Assembly: GCF_001514195.1 (NCBI RefSeq)
Contig: NZ_KQ948735.1
Span: 981,413 to 1,045,412, forward strand
DNA: 64,000 bases
Reading direction: 5' to 3'
DNA from: Streptomyces griseorubiginosus
GTDB taxonomy: Bacteria > Actinomycetota > Actinomycetes > Streptomycetales > Streptomycetaceae
Below the pieces are notes generated by a model that did no database searches, was not told the DNA's origin, and saw only the letters and a list, made by a program, of their open reading frames with translations. Shown here one piece after another: positions 1 through 8,891 of this stretch. Made by a program: the position numbers and the translations under genes. Numbering within the stretch: position 1 is the first letter of the stretch; each line of letters starts with the position of its first letter.

Positions 1-775
<775 letters not shown>

Positions 776-789
776 GTCCCTGAGACGGC

Positions 790-825
790 TGTGGGGCGCG
801 GATCACATACGATCCGCGCCCCACA
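790..825 (+). terminator. Hairpin terminator after the DAHP synthase gene
   Basis: A perfect 15-bp inverted repeat (790-804 with 811-825) has a 6-nt loop and is followed by ACTTTTGT. It sits 14 bases after the aroH stop and looks like an intrinsic terminator. Confidence 0.85.
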
Positions 826-857
826 CCACTTTTGTCGCCCCCCGGCGCCGGGTAAGG

Positions 858-876
858 TTAGGTTAGCCTTATCGAT
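858..876 (+). promoter_or_regulatory. Iron box (IdeR/DmdR1-type operator)
   Basis: The 19-mer beginning TTAGGTTAGCCTTATC matches the actinobacterial iron box consensus (TTAGGTTAGGCTAACCTAA type) at roughly 14 of 19 positions; the left half-site is perfect and the right half weak. It lies about 20 bases before the bfd start codon. A ferric-uptake repressor of the DtxR/IdeR/DmdR1 family would be expected to switch bfd on during iron limitation, which fits the role of Bfd in iron release. This is inferred from the sequence only. Confidence 0.7.
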
Positions 877-897
877 CTCGGCGGGAGGTGAATCCGC

Positions 898-1131
898 GTG
901 TACGTGTGCAGCTGCTTCGGTGTGACCGAGACGCAGGTCAGGAAGCACGCGGAGGACGGCGCCTGCACGCCGCGCCAGATAGCCTCCGCCTGCAAGGCCG
1001 GCACCGACTGCGGTTCCTGCGTACGGCGCATCCAGGCGATCCTCGGCCGGGGCGCGTGTCCGCGTCCTGCCTCCGCCGACGCCGCCACGCCGGTCCTGGC
1101 CGAGCTCGAAGCGCTCGAAGAGGCCGCCTAG
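898..1131 (+). CDS. bfd: Bacterioferritin-associated ferredoxin, (2Fe-2S)-binding
   Basis: A 77-residue protein of the BFD-like [2Fe-2S] family. Cysteines 4 and 6 (YVCSCFGVTE) and the later pair in GTDCGSCV form the expected C-x-C ... C-x2-C cluster site. In the known family Bfd docks on bacterioferritin and reduces the core iron so that Fe2+ is released. The GTG start at 898 follows GGGAGG with good spacing. The last ~25 residues are Ala/Pro-rich and variable. Its stop codon overlaps the stop codon of the convergent bacterioferritin gene within a shared CTAG. An iron box lies just upstream. Confidence 0.93.
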   Translation: MYVCSCFGVTETQVRKHAEDGACTPRQIASACKAGTDCGSCVRRIQAILGRGACPRPASADAATPVLAELEALEEAA

Positions 1132-1607
1132 CTCTCCGGCTGCTCGATCAGCTGCGCGATGTAGAGCGCCTCGCCCAGCTTCTCCAGCAGTTCCAGCTGT
1201 GTGTCGAGGTAGTCGATGTGGTGCTCCTCGTCCGCCAGGATCGACTCGAAGATGTTCGCGGACGTGATGTCGCCCTTCGCGCGCATCACCTCGATCCCGC
1301 GCCTGAGGCGGTCGATCGCCTCGACCTCCACCTGCCGGTCGGCCTCGAACATCTCCTTGACGGTCTGGCCCACGCGGACGTGGAACAGCCGCTGGTAGTT
1401 CGGCAGTCCCTCCAGGAAGAGGATGCGGTCGGTCAGCACCTCGGCGTGCTTCATCTCGTCGAACGACTCGTGCCGCGTGTACTTCGCGAGCTTCGTCCAG
1501 CCGAAGTTCTCCTGCATCTTCGCGTGCAGGAAGTACTGGTTGATCGCGGTGAGCTCGCCCGTGAGCTGCTCGTTGAGGAATTCGATGACCTCGGGGTCGC
1601 CCTGCAT
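1128..1607 (-). CDS. bfr: Bacterioferritin (heme-containing ferritin)
   Basis: A 159-residue bacterioferritin that stores iron as a 24-mer. All expected ligands are visible: ferroxidase E18 (GELTAINQYF), E51 and H54 in HESFDEMKHAE, and the EEHH motif in ILADEEHHID. Met52, the axial heme ligand that separates Bfr from ordinary ferritin, is present. The ATG at 1607 is chosen because AGGAGCC precedes it and family members start with the same MQGDPEVIE sequence; the open frame extends upstream but that part has no homology. The gene converges on bfd with overlapping stop codons, so the two products that work together are transcribed toward each other. Confidence 0.97.
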   Translation of the reverse strand: MQGDPEVIEFLNEQLTGELTAINQYFLHAKMQENFGWTKLAKYTRHESFDEMKHAEVLTDRILFLEGLPNYQRLFHVRVGQTVKEMFEADRQVEVEAIDRLRRGIEVMRAKGDITSANIFESILADEEHHIDYLDTQLELLEKLGEALYIAQLIEQPES

Positions 1608-1785
1608 CGCAGAGGCTCCTTCCAACCGTGGGGAACTGGCCAGGTTGGGCCGCATCCTTGCACCGGCGAAGAAGATCGTCCAGTAAGTCTCCACTTAGTT
1701 AGTAAGGACATGCTTAGTCCATTTTGGGCTGGTTTGAGGGGTGGCTGGTCAGGTGCATCCCCTCGGGTCTGTCAGGATGGAAGGC

Positions 1786-2418
1786 ATGGGTCAGCCGGAG
1801 GAGCGCGAGGGTGGAGCAGCGGCACACTCCGAGCTTCCGCCGGGACAGCGGCTCCAGCGCGGCTGGCCGGTCACGCACTACGGCCCGGTCCCCAAGTTCC
1901 GGCCCGAGCGCTGGGAGTTCCGGGTCTTCGGCGCCACCGCGGACGGCGAGAAGCAGTGCTGGAACCACGAGGAGTTCACGGCCCTGCCGTACACCAGTGT
2001 CGTGGGCGACCTGCACTGCGTGACGAAGTTCAGCATGCTCGGCTCCGAGTGGGGCGGCATCCCCGCCCGGACCGTCCTGGAGCTCGCCCCGCCCGCGCCC
2101 GCAGTCACCCATGTGATGGTCTGGGCCGAGTACGGCTTCAGCTCCAACCTCCGCCTGGCCGACTTCGCGTCCGAGCGCACGATCTTCGCCACCCACAAGG
2201 ACGGCGAGCCGCTCACCGCTGAGCACGGCTTCCCGCTCCGCCTGGTCGTCCCCCACCTGTACGCCTGGAAGGGGCCCAAGTGGGTCCGTGGCGTGGAGTA
2301 CATGACCGCCGACCGCCGCGGCTTCTGGGAGGAGCGCGGCTATCACAACGTCGGCGACCCCTGGAAGGAGCAGCGGTACTCCTACCAGGAGGAGCCGGGG
2401 GACGGCCCCGAGCTGTGA
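1786..2418 (+). CDS. Sulfite-oxidase-fold molybdopterin-dependent oxidoreductase
   Basis: About 210 residues forming one oxidoreductase molybdopterin-binding domain (SUOX fold), without the dimerisation or heme domain of full sulfite oxidases and without a signal peptide. The conserved molybdenum-ligand cysteine lies in VGDLHCVTKFSMLG, followed by the typical SEWGG and RLVVPHLYAWKGPKWV segments. The substrate is unknown; this cytoplasmic single-domain group (YuiH/MsrP-like relatives) has few characterised members. The start is uncertain: ATG 1786 (GGAAGG nearby) or ATG 1777. The gene is divergent from bfr across about 170 bases and convergent with the DUF4396 gene. Confidence 0.88.
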   Translation: MGQPEEREGGAAAHSELPPGQRLQRGWPVTHYGPVPKFRPERWEFRVFGATADGEKQCWNHEEFTALPYTSVVGDLHCVTKFSMLGSEWGGIPARTVLELAPPAPAVTHVMVWAEYGFSSNLRLADFASERTIFATHKDGEPLTAEHGFPLRLVVPHLYAWKGPKWVRGVEYMTADRRGFWEERGYHNVGDPWKEQRYSYQEEPGDGPEL

Positions 2419-2424
2419 GGCCCT

Positions 2425-2877
2425 TCAGTGCGCGTGGTGCTCGTGGACCACGGCATGCCCCTTGCCGCGGCCGATCATCCACTTGTTGACCGGCACGGTC
2501 ACGACGAACGCGATGGCCAGCGAGATCGCCAGTGACGCCCAGAACAGCAGATCAACGAGTTTCGCGTCCATGGCGTCCGGCCACAGTGCGATCACCCCGT
2601 TGTCGATCAGCTCCATCACGGCGATGGACAGGGTGTCGGCGGCCAGGGCCACCTTGACGGCCGCGCCGAGACCGAGGCCGGACTTGAGGATGCCGTACAG
2701 GGTGAACGAGTAGCCGAAGAGGAAGGCGAGCGCGATCGCCAGGACGGTCGTCGGCAGGTTTCCCCATCCCAGTGCGGTGCCGACGACCATGCCGAGCACC
2801 TCGCCGACGGCACAGCCGGTGAGGCAGTGGAGGGTGGCCTGGACGGCCGTTTTCCAGCTGGAGCCTTGGTGCTGCAC
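2425..2877 (-). CDS. DUF4396 family integral membrane protein
   Basis: A 150-residue protein with four or five predicted membrane helices and a C-terminal tail rich in histidine (HAVVHEHHAH), a plausible metal-binding patch. Residues about 10-150 look like the DUF4396 family, whose function is not established; members often accompany heavy-metal genes. A CsoR-type palindrome lies 48 bases upstream of the start, so copper-linked expression is a reasonable inference. The gene is convergent with the molybdopterin enzyme (7-base gap) and lies downstream of the endonuclease IV gene on the same strand. Confidence 0.75.
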   Translation of the reverse strand: MQHQGSSWKTAVQATLHCLTGCAVGEVLGMVVGTALGWGNLPTTVLAIALAFLFGYSFTLYGILKSGLGLGAAVKVALAADTLSIAVMELIDNGVIALWPDAMDAKLVDLLFWASLAISLAIAFVVTVPVNKWMIGRGKGHAVVHEHHAH

Positions 2878-2924
2878 GGGTACCCCCAGGGTCGGACGAC
2901 GGTTCCTGCACTGGCGGGAACCGT

Positions 2925-2941
2925 ATACCCCCTAGGGGTAT
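2925..2941. promoter_or_regulatory. CsoR-like copper operator (ATACCCC-N3-GGGGTAT)
   Basis: A perfect 7-3-7 inverted repeat matches the known actinobacterial CsoR operator architecture (TACCC...GGGTA with G/C core). It straddles the stop codon of the endonuclease IV gene and lies 48 bases before the DUF4396 start. A weaker copy-like stretch (GGGTACCCCCAGGGTC) lies between it and the start. Confidence 0.65.
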
Positions 2942-3816
2942 TCCTCAACGGGCCCCGCCTCGCGGAGTTTCTTCAGTCGCTCCACGTCCGCCGCATGGCC
3001 CTCCTTGCCGCCGGGGGTCTCGATGATCAGGGGGACGCCCTCGGTGGCGGGGTGGGTCATCAGGGCGCGGAAGGGGTCCTCGCCGATGTGGCCGGAGCCG
3101 ATGTTCTCGTGGCGGTCCTTGTGGGCGCCGACCACATCCTTGGAGTCGTTGGCGTGGATCAGCTTCAGACGGCCCTCGCCGACCGTGTCCACCAGCAGGT
3201 CCAGCGTCTGGTGCATGCCGGACGGGCCGGTCAGGTCGTGACCGGCCGCGAAGATGTGGCAGGTGTCCAGACAGACGCCCAGCTTCGGATGGGCGTCCAG
3301 GGCCTCGAAGTACGGGCCGAAGTCCCAGGTCCGTGAGCAGAGCGAGAAGCCCTGGCCGGCCGTGGACTCCAGCAGCAGGAACGGGTCGTCGTCGTGGGTC
3401 AGCTCGTCGAGCAGCGGGAGCAGGTGCTCGCGGACCTGCTTGAGGGCCACGGAACGGTCCCGGCCGCCGGTCGCGCTGCCGGTGTGCACGACGACACCCA
3501 GCGCGCCGATCTCCCGTCCGCGTCGCAGGGAGTGCCGGAGCGAGTCGACGGACCTCTCCACGGTCGCCTCCGTGTGGGAGCCGAAGTTGATCAGGTAGGG
3601 CGCGTGGACGTACGCCGGGATCGCCTCTTCGGCACACGCCTCGCGGAACGCCTCGTCCTGCTTCGGGTTTCCGGCGGGGGTGGCCCAGCCGCGCGGGTTC
3701 GCGACGAAGACCTGCACGGTCTCGGCGTTCAGGTCACGGGCGTAGGAGAGCCCGACGGAGTTGAGACCGCCGGCCACGGGGACGTGTCCGCCGACGGGGT
3801 TGCGCTGAGTTGTCAC
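2932..3816 (-). CDS. nfo: Deoxyribonuclease IV (endonuclease IV, AP endonuclease)
   Basis: A 294-residue TIM-barrel AP endonuclease of the Nfo family, which cuts the backbone 5' of abasic sites in base excision repair with three metal ions. Metal-ligand regions are visible: H in YVHAPYLINFGS, E in LLLESTAGQG, D and H in GVCLDTCHIFAAGHDL, D and H in HANDSKD and HKDRHENIGSGHIG, and E in PLIIETPG. The GTG start at 3816 has no Shine-Dalgarno sequence, but CACCCT lies 6 nt upstream, consistent with a leaderless mRNA. The 3' end overlaps the putative CsoR operator of the next gene. Confidence 0.93.
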   Translation of the reverse strand: MTTQRNPVGGHVPVAGGLNSVGLSYARDLNAETVQVFVANPRGWATPAGNPKQDEAFREACAEEAIPAYVHAPYLINFGSHTEATVERSVDSLRHSLRRGREIGALGVVVHTGSATGGRDRSVALKQVREHLLPLLDELTHDDDPFLLLESTAGQGFSLCSRTWDFGPYFEALDAHPKLGVCLDTCHIFAAGHDLTGPSGMHQTLDLLVDTVGEGRLKLIHANDSKDVVGAHKDRHENIGSGHIGEDPFRALMTHPATEGVPLIIETPGGKEGHAADVERLKKLREAGPVEEYP

Positions 3817-3876
3817 CGGTCAAGGGTGCCATTGCCTGCGGCGGGCTGTGCGGGGCGCCCAGGGATGTGGGTCGGT

Positions 3877-4017
3877 CCGTCGTAGGGCGGGTGCGGGCCG
3901 GTGGGGCTTGGTCGCGCAGTTCCCCGCGCCCCTGAGAGGCGCGTCCAGTGCACCTACCTCAAGGGGTGCGGGGAACTGCGCGACCAGCCACAACGCACCC
4001 GCAGCCGCCCGACGACC
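3877..4017. repeat. Long imperfect inverted repeat, member of a dispersed Streptomyces intergenic repeat
   Basis: The two arms (about 3877-3933 and 3962-4017) are imperfect reverse complements. The inner 25 bases (3909-3933 and 3962-3986) pair with one mismatch around a 28-base loop. The core CGCGCAGTTCCCCGCGCCCC recurs at 56490 in this window. The hairpin lies directly after the PASTA kinase gene, where it could act as a transcription terminator. The rest of the 3817-4043 gap holds nothing else I can recognise. Confidence 0.8.
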
Positions 4018-4043
4018 TTGCCCTGCACCCCGTCCCGCGCCGC

Positions 4044-5975
4044 TCAGCGGATCGTGATCGTGATCGTCGACCCCTTGGGTGCCGTCTCCCCGCCCTCCAC
4101 GGACTGTTTCCTCACCGTGTCGCCGAACAGTCCGAGCAGTCCCCGGTCCTCCTCGACCTGGAACCCGGCCTCCTCCAGCGCGGACTTCGCGTCGTCGACG
4201 CTGTCGCCCGTGACGTCGGGGACCTCGATCATCTCGGGGCCCTTGGAGATCGTCAGGGTGATGGTGTCGCCCTCGGCGGCCTGGCTGCCGGATTCGGGGC
4301 TCTGCCGGGCCACCTGGCCCGCGTCGTACTCGGAGTTGACCCGCGTGTCGGCGATCTTCACCTTCAGGCCGGCCTCCGTGAGGTCGGACCTCGCGTCGGA
4401 CAGGTCCTCGCCGGTGACGTCCGGGACGTCGACCGGGGCGCCCTTGCTGACGGTGAGGGCGATCGCCGAGCCGGTGCGCAGGGTGGTGCCGCCCGACGGG
4501 TCGGTGCTGATCACGAAGCCCCTGGGGACGTCGTCGCTGAACTCCCGGGTGACCATGCCCGGCTGGAGCCCCTCGGCCTTCAGCCGGTTGCGCGCCGTGC
4601 CCAGCGCGTCGCCGTCCACATCGGGCACCTTGACCGTCTGCGGGCCCCGGGAGACGGTGATCGCCACCGAGTCGTTGTTCCGTATGCGGCTGCCCACCCC
4701 CGGGTCCGTGCTGATCACGGTCCCGCGCTTGACGGTGTCGCTGTAGGCGTAGGTGACCTTGCCGGTCTCCAGCCCCACCTCGTCGAGGCGGTCACGCGCC
4801 TGTGCCTCGGTCTTCGCCAGCAGGGCCGGGACCCGGGTGAACTGGCCGGAGTTGATGTACCAGACGCCCGCGCCGAGGCCGAGCGCCAGCAGGACCGCGG
4901 CGACGATCAGGACCGGCCCGCGCCGGGAACGGCCACCGGAGGCCCGGCCGCGCCGGGGCGGGGGCGGTGGGGTCTCCAGGACGCTGGTGCGGTGGTGGAC
5001 CGGCTCGTCCTCGTTGACCGGGAGCAGCCGGGGCACGGTCAGGGAGCGCGGGATCACGCTCGTACGGTTCTCGGCGCCCGTGTACTCCGACGGGAGCGCC
5101 TGCGGGGGCACCATGTCCAGCTGGGCGTCGCTCAGCCTGCCGTGTGCGTCACGGGTCTGCGCGAGCAGCGCCACCGCGTCGTACGGGCGCAGCTCCGGGG
5201 TGCGGGCGGTGGCCGAGGCGACCAGCTCGTCCAGCTCGTACGGCAGCCCCGGGACCACGGCCGACGGGGGCGGGACGTCCTCGTGGAGGTGCTTGTAGAG
5301 CACTATCGCGGGGGATTCGCCCTCGTGCGGCTGGCTGCCGGTCAGCATCTCGTACAGCATGACGCCGCACGCGTACACGTCGACGCGGGCGTCCGCGGTG
5401 TTGGGCCGGTCGATCTGCTCCGGTGACAGGTAGGAGACGGTGCCGAGGACCGCTCCGGAGCTGTTGGTCACGTTGTTCACGGACCGCACGAGCCCGAAGT
5501 CGGCGACCTTGACCCTGCCGTCGTCCCCTATGAGGACGTTCTCCGGCTTCATGTCCCGGTGCACGAACCCGGCGCGGTGCGCGGCGCCGAGCGCGGCCAG
5601 GACCGGCTCCAGGATGTCCAGGGCGGCGCGCGGTTGCAGCGCCCCGCGCTCGCGCAGCACGTCACGCAGGGTGCAGCCGGCCACGTACTCCATGGCGAGG
5701 TAGACGTACGACCCGTCGGTGCCCTGGTCGAAGACCTGCACCACGTTGGGGTGGGCCAATCGGGCGACGGACTTGGCCTCCCGGATGAACCGCTCGACGA
5801 AAATCCCGTCCGCCGCGAGCGCGGGGTGCATCACCTTGAGCGCGAGCACGCGGTCCAGACGGGTGTCCAGGGCACGGTAGACCGTGGCCATCCCGCCGAC
5901 CGCGATCCGCGCGTCCACGCGGTAGCGGCCGTCGAGCACCTGCCCGACCAGCGGGTCCTGAAGGGTCGTATCCAC
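4044..5975 (-). CDS. PASTA-domain Ser/Thr protein kinase, PknL-like
   Basis: A 643-residue membrane-anchored eukaryotic-type kinase. The kinase domain covers about residues 18-275: glycine loop GGMATVY, catalytic Lys47 (ALKVMHP), HRDMKPEN, DFG and SPEQ. A proline/basic linker leads to one membrane helix (about 360-382, LIVAAVLLALGLGAGVWYI), then four extracellular PASTA repeats that in the family sense peptidoglycan fragments or lipid II. The GTG start at 5975 is supported by TAGACT 7 nt upstream (leaderless) and by homology beginning at DTTLQDPLVG. Position next to the class II DAHP synthase and near an Rv2175c-like gene, metF and dcw matches mycobacterial pknL. Likely targets are cell-division and wall proteins (inference). 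Confidence 0.93.
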   Translation of the reverse strand: MDTTLQDPLVGQVLDGRYRVDARIAVGGMATVYRALDTRLDRVLALKVMHPALAADGIFVERFIREAKSVARLAHPNVVQVFDQGTDGSYVYLAMEYVAGCTLRDVLRERGALQPRAALDILEPVLAALGAAHRAGFVHRDMKPENVLIGDDGRVKVADFGLVRSVNNVTNSSGAVLGTVSYLSPEQIDRPNTADARVDVYACGVMLYEMLTGSQPHEGESPAIVLYKHLHEDVPPPSAVVPGLPYELDELVASATARTPELRPYDAVALLAQTRDAHGRLSDAQLDMVPPQALPSEYTGAENRTSVIPRSLTVPRLLPVNEDEPVHHRTSVLETPPPPPRRGRASGGRSRRGPVLIVAAVLLALGLGAGVWYINSGQFTRVPALLAKTEAQARDRLDEVGLETGKVTYAYSDTVKRGTVISTDPGVGSRIRNNDSVAITVSRGPQTVKVPDVDGDALGTARNRLKAEGLQPGMVTREFSDDVPRGFVISTDPSGGTTLRTGSAIALTVSKGAPVDVPDVTGEDLSDARSDLTEAGLKVKIADTRVNSEYDAGQVARQSPESGSQAAEGDTITLTISKGPEMIEVPDVTGDSVDDAKSALEEAGFQVEEDRGLLGLFGDTVRKQSVEGGETAPKGSTITITIR

Positions 5976-5982
5976 GCAGGCG

Positions 5983-6004
5983 AGTCTACGAGCCACGGCT
6001 GACA
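5983..6004 (-). promoter_or_regulatory. RecA-NDp/PafBC-like promoter of the PASTA kinase
   Basis: On the minus strand TGTCAGCC is followed by 8 nt and TAGACT, then 7 nt to the GTG start. This matches tTGTCRgtg-N8-TAnnnT except for the last two bases of the upstream element. No ribosome-binding site exists, so a leaderless transcript is predicted. Confidence 0.5.
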
Positions 6005-6110
6005 GCCGATCGGGTTCGGCCGGAACAGGGGCGGTACTGGAGCCGAGCTGTGACGGAGGTCGCACCTGCCCGGGGCCGCGGTCGAACGTGTGTTCAGGTG
6101 GCCGGACGGT

Positions 6111-6991
<881 letters not shown>

Positions 6992-7192
6992 TCAGCCTCC
7001 TTGGACGGCGGTGAGGACTTCCACGCGGTCACCCTCGGCGAGGGGCGTCGAGGGCCACTGCGTGCGCGGCACGACGGTCTCGTTGAGCGCGGCGGCGACC
7101 CCGGAGGGCGCCGCGGTGAGGGCCCGTACGACGGTGTCGAGGGCCGTACCGGGAGCGAACTGGCGCGGCTCCCCGTTGACGGAGATGTTCAT
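6992..7192 (-). CDS. thiS: Sulfur carrier protein ThiS
   Basis: A 66-residue ubiquitin-fold protein ending in the diagnostic Gly-Gly (LTAVQGG), which is adenylated and turned into a thiocarboxylate to give sulfur to ThiG. The start ATG overlaps the thiO stop as ATGA, implying translational coupling. Between thiS and thiG there are 3 bases. No thiF-type activating enzyme is in the window; a ThiF/MoeB-like protein must act from elsewhere. Confidence 0.95.
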   Translation of the reverse strand: MNISVNGEPRQFAPGTALDTVVRALTAAPSGVAAALNETVVPRTQWPSTPLAEGDRVEVLTAVQGG

Positions 7193-8346
7193 GCCGGCTG
7201 CTCCACCCGCCGGCGGAACCGGCCCGGGGTGAACGGACGGGCCACCTCCGGGAGTTCACCGGTCGCAAGGACGTGGGCCATCGCGTCCCCGGTGACCGGG
7301 GTCAGCAGCACGCCGTTGCGGTAGTGCCCGGTGGCGAGCAGCAGGCCGGGCAGGTCCGTCGGGCCGAGCAGGGGAGCGTTGTCGGGGGAGCCCGGGCGCA
7401 GGCCCGCGCGGGTCTCCGTCAGCGGCAGTTCGGTGATGCCGGGGACCAGTTCGTGCGCGTCCCGCAGCAGTTCGTACACCCCGCCCGCGGTCACCGTGGT
7501 GTCCCAGCCCAGCTCCTCGCTGGTCGCGCCGATCACCAGCTCGCCGTTCTCGCGCGGCACGAGGTAGACCTGGCTGCCGCGTACGACGGCCCGCACGGTA
7601 CGGCTCAGGAAGGGCGCGTACCGGGTCGGCACCGTCAGGCGCAGCACCTGGCCCTTCACCGGCCGCACCGGGGGCAGGACGGCCTCGGGGACCCCTTCCA
7701 GACGGCCGCTCAGACTCCCGGCGGCGAGCACGACCTGGCCCGCGTCCAGTTGGTCGCCGTCCGTCGTGGTGATCCCGGCGGCACGGTCCCGGAGGACCCG
7801 CAGGCGCTCCGCCCACACGCGGTGGAACACCACACCGGCCCGCTCGCACGCGGCCAGCAACGCGCGCGTGAGGCGGCGCGGATCGATCTGGTGGTCACCG
7901 TCCACCCGCAGCCCGCCCCGCACCCCCGGTGCGAGCATCGGCTCCAGACGGCGGCACTCGCGCCCCGACAGCCACTCCGACTCTAGGCCCGACTGCCGCT
8001 GGAGCGCGTGCAGTTCGCGCAGATGGGCGCGGTCGTCGGCGTCCAGCGCCACGGCCAGCGTGCCGCACCTGCGGTAGCCGAGGTCGTGGCCCGTCAGCTC
8101 GGTGAGCTCGGCCGCGAAGTCGGGGTAGCGGCGGGCCGAGGCGAGGTTCAGGCCGAGCAAGGTCTGCTCGCCGTAGTGCAGTTCGGTGACCGCGGCCAGC
8201 ATCCCGGCGGCCACCTGGGCGGCCCCGCCGCCCGGTTCCGGGTCCGCCACGGCCGCGCTCAGACCGCGTTGCGCGGCCCGCCAGGCCGTGACCAGGCCGA
8301 TGATGCCGCCCCCGACGACGAGGACGTCTGACGTACGTGAGGACAT
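7189..8346 (-). CDS. thiO: Glycine oxidase ThiO
   Basis: A 385-residue FAD enzyme of the DAO family that oxidises glycine to iminoglycine (dehydroglycine), the aerobic precursor used by ThiG. The N-terminal Rossmann motif is VLVVGGGIIGLVTAWRAAQ (from residue 7), and the C-terminal part has the DAO-type ATGHYRNGVLLTP segment. The ATG at 8346 is the proper start; the longer open frame upstream reads through the TPP riboswitch. First gene of thiO-thiS-thiG. Confidence 0.95.
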   Translation of the reverse strand: MSSRTSDVLVVGGGIIGLVTAWRAAQRGLSAAVADPEPGGGAAQVAAGMLAAVTELHYGEQTLLGLNLASARRYPDFAAELTELTGHDLGYRRCGTLAVALDADDRAHLRELHALQRQSGLESEWLSGRECRRLEPMLAPGVRGGLRVDGDHQIDPRRLTRALLAACERAGVVFHRVWAERLRVLRDRAAGITTTDGDQLDAGQVVLAAGSLSGRLEGVPEAVLPPVRPVKGQVLRLTVPTRYAPFLSRTVRAVVRGSQVYLVPRENGELVIGATSEELGWDTTVTAGGVYELLRDAHELVPGITELPLTETRAGLRPGSPDNAPLLGPTDLPGLLLATGHYRNGVLLTPVTGDAMAHVLATGELPEVARPFTPGRFRRRVEQPA

Positions 8347-8354
8347 GGGCGTCC

Positions 8355-8455
8355 AGCCCCTCCCTTCGCCGGCATGACCCGGATCAGGTTCGTACGGTCG
8401 GAGGCCGGCCAGCCTCCCTCTCAGCCCGGTGCGTCCGGGCTCCCGCGAGTGCTCT
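8355..8455 (-). promoter_or_regulatory. TPP riboswitch (THI-box) of thiOSG
   Basis: On the minus strand the conserved CTGAGAGGGA block and, further on, GAACCTGATCCGGGTCATGCC and GAAGGGAGG occur in the right order and spacing for a thiamine pyrophosphate aptamer. The variable P3 arm lies between the two blocks (GGCTGGCCGGCC). The element ends a few bases before the thiO start, with the AGGGAGG at its 3' side likely doubling as the ribosome-binding site, so control is probably translational. Exact borders are approximate. Confidence 0.93.
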
Positions 8456-8464
8456 ACGTTGGCC

Positions 8465-8470
8465 ACCCTA
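8465..8470 (-). promoter_or_regulatory. Candidate -10 of the thiOSG leader promoter
   Basis: TAGGGT on the minus strand lies about 10-15 nt before the predicted 5' end of the riboswitch, where a -10 element is needed. The -35 is weak (CTGAGA at about 17 nt). Confidence 0.45.
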
Positions 8471-8508
8471 GCCCGACCCCGTACGTCTCAGTAAGGGAGC
8501 CTCTCTCC

Positions 8509-8859
8509 GTGGCACGCTCGCTCGACAACCTCGTCCTCGCCCCGGTCGCCGACCAGGCCCCAGGTCAGGTGGGCACCGGCACCCGGTTCACGTACCACGA
8601 GAAGGACGGGGAGATCTGGGCCGAGTACGCGGGCGGCGACGTGGTCCGCGGGCATCTGGTCGGCACGCGCGCGGGAGACCGCCTCGACTTCCGCTACGTC
8701 CAGCTCAAGCACGACGGGACGACGTCCTCGGGCCACTGCGTCTCCACGGTCGTCGACCTGCCCGACGGCCGGGTGCGGCTGGAGGAGACTTGGCAGTGGG
8801 AGTCGCAGTCCGGCAGCGGGACCAGCATTGTGGAGCAGGTCACTCGGCACGACTCCTGA
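8509..8859 (+). CDS. Conserved hypothetical protein (small beta-rich protein)
   Basis: A 116-residue soluble protein with no signal peptide or membrane helix. Alternating patterns such as TRFTYHEKDGEIWAEYAGG, VRGHLVGTRAGDRLDFRYVQL and GRVRLEETWQWES suggest a single beta-barrel domain. The family is common in Streptomyces, but I know no proven function; database names like N-acetylglutamate synthase for such proteins are not supported by what I see. The GTG at 8509 follows AAGGGA and begins the homologous region (ARSLDNLVLAP); the upstream in-frame ORF is riboswitch DNA. It is divergent from thiOSG and followed after 32 bases by an FAD reductase with its own promoter. Confidence 0.75.
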   Translation: MARSLDNLVLAPVADQAPGQVGTGTRFTYHEKDGEIWAEYAGGDVVRGHLVGTRAGDRLDFRYVQLKHDGTTSSGHCVSTVVDLPDGRVRLEETWQWESQSGSGTSIVEQVTRHDS

Positions 8860-8885
8860 CTGACTGAACGTCAGGTGGCTAGGGT
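8856..8885 (+). promoter_or_regulatory. Predicted leaderless promoter of the FAD reductase gene
   Basis: CTGACT (8856-8861), 18-nt spacer, TAGGGT (8880-8885), then 6 nt to the ATG at 8892. There is no Shine-Dalgarno sequence, so the mRNA is predicted to start at or next to the ATG. Confidence 0.55.
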
Positions 8886-8891
8886 GATCAA

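Noticed and set aside
1695..1720. Second iron box before bfr (TTAGTTAGTAAGGAC)
   Set aside because: Only part of one half-site matches; too weak to list as an operator.
888..2222. 444-codon plus-strand frame over bfd and bfr
   Set aside because: It is antisense to bfr and out of frame with bfd, both of which have intact metal-binding motifs.
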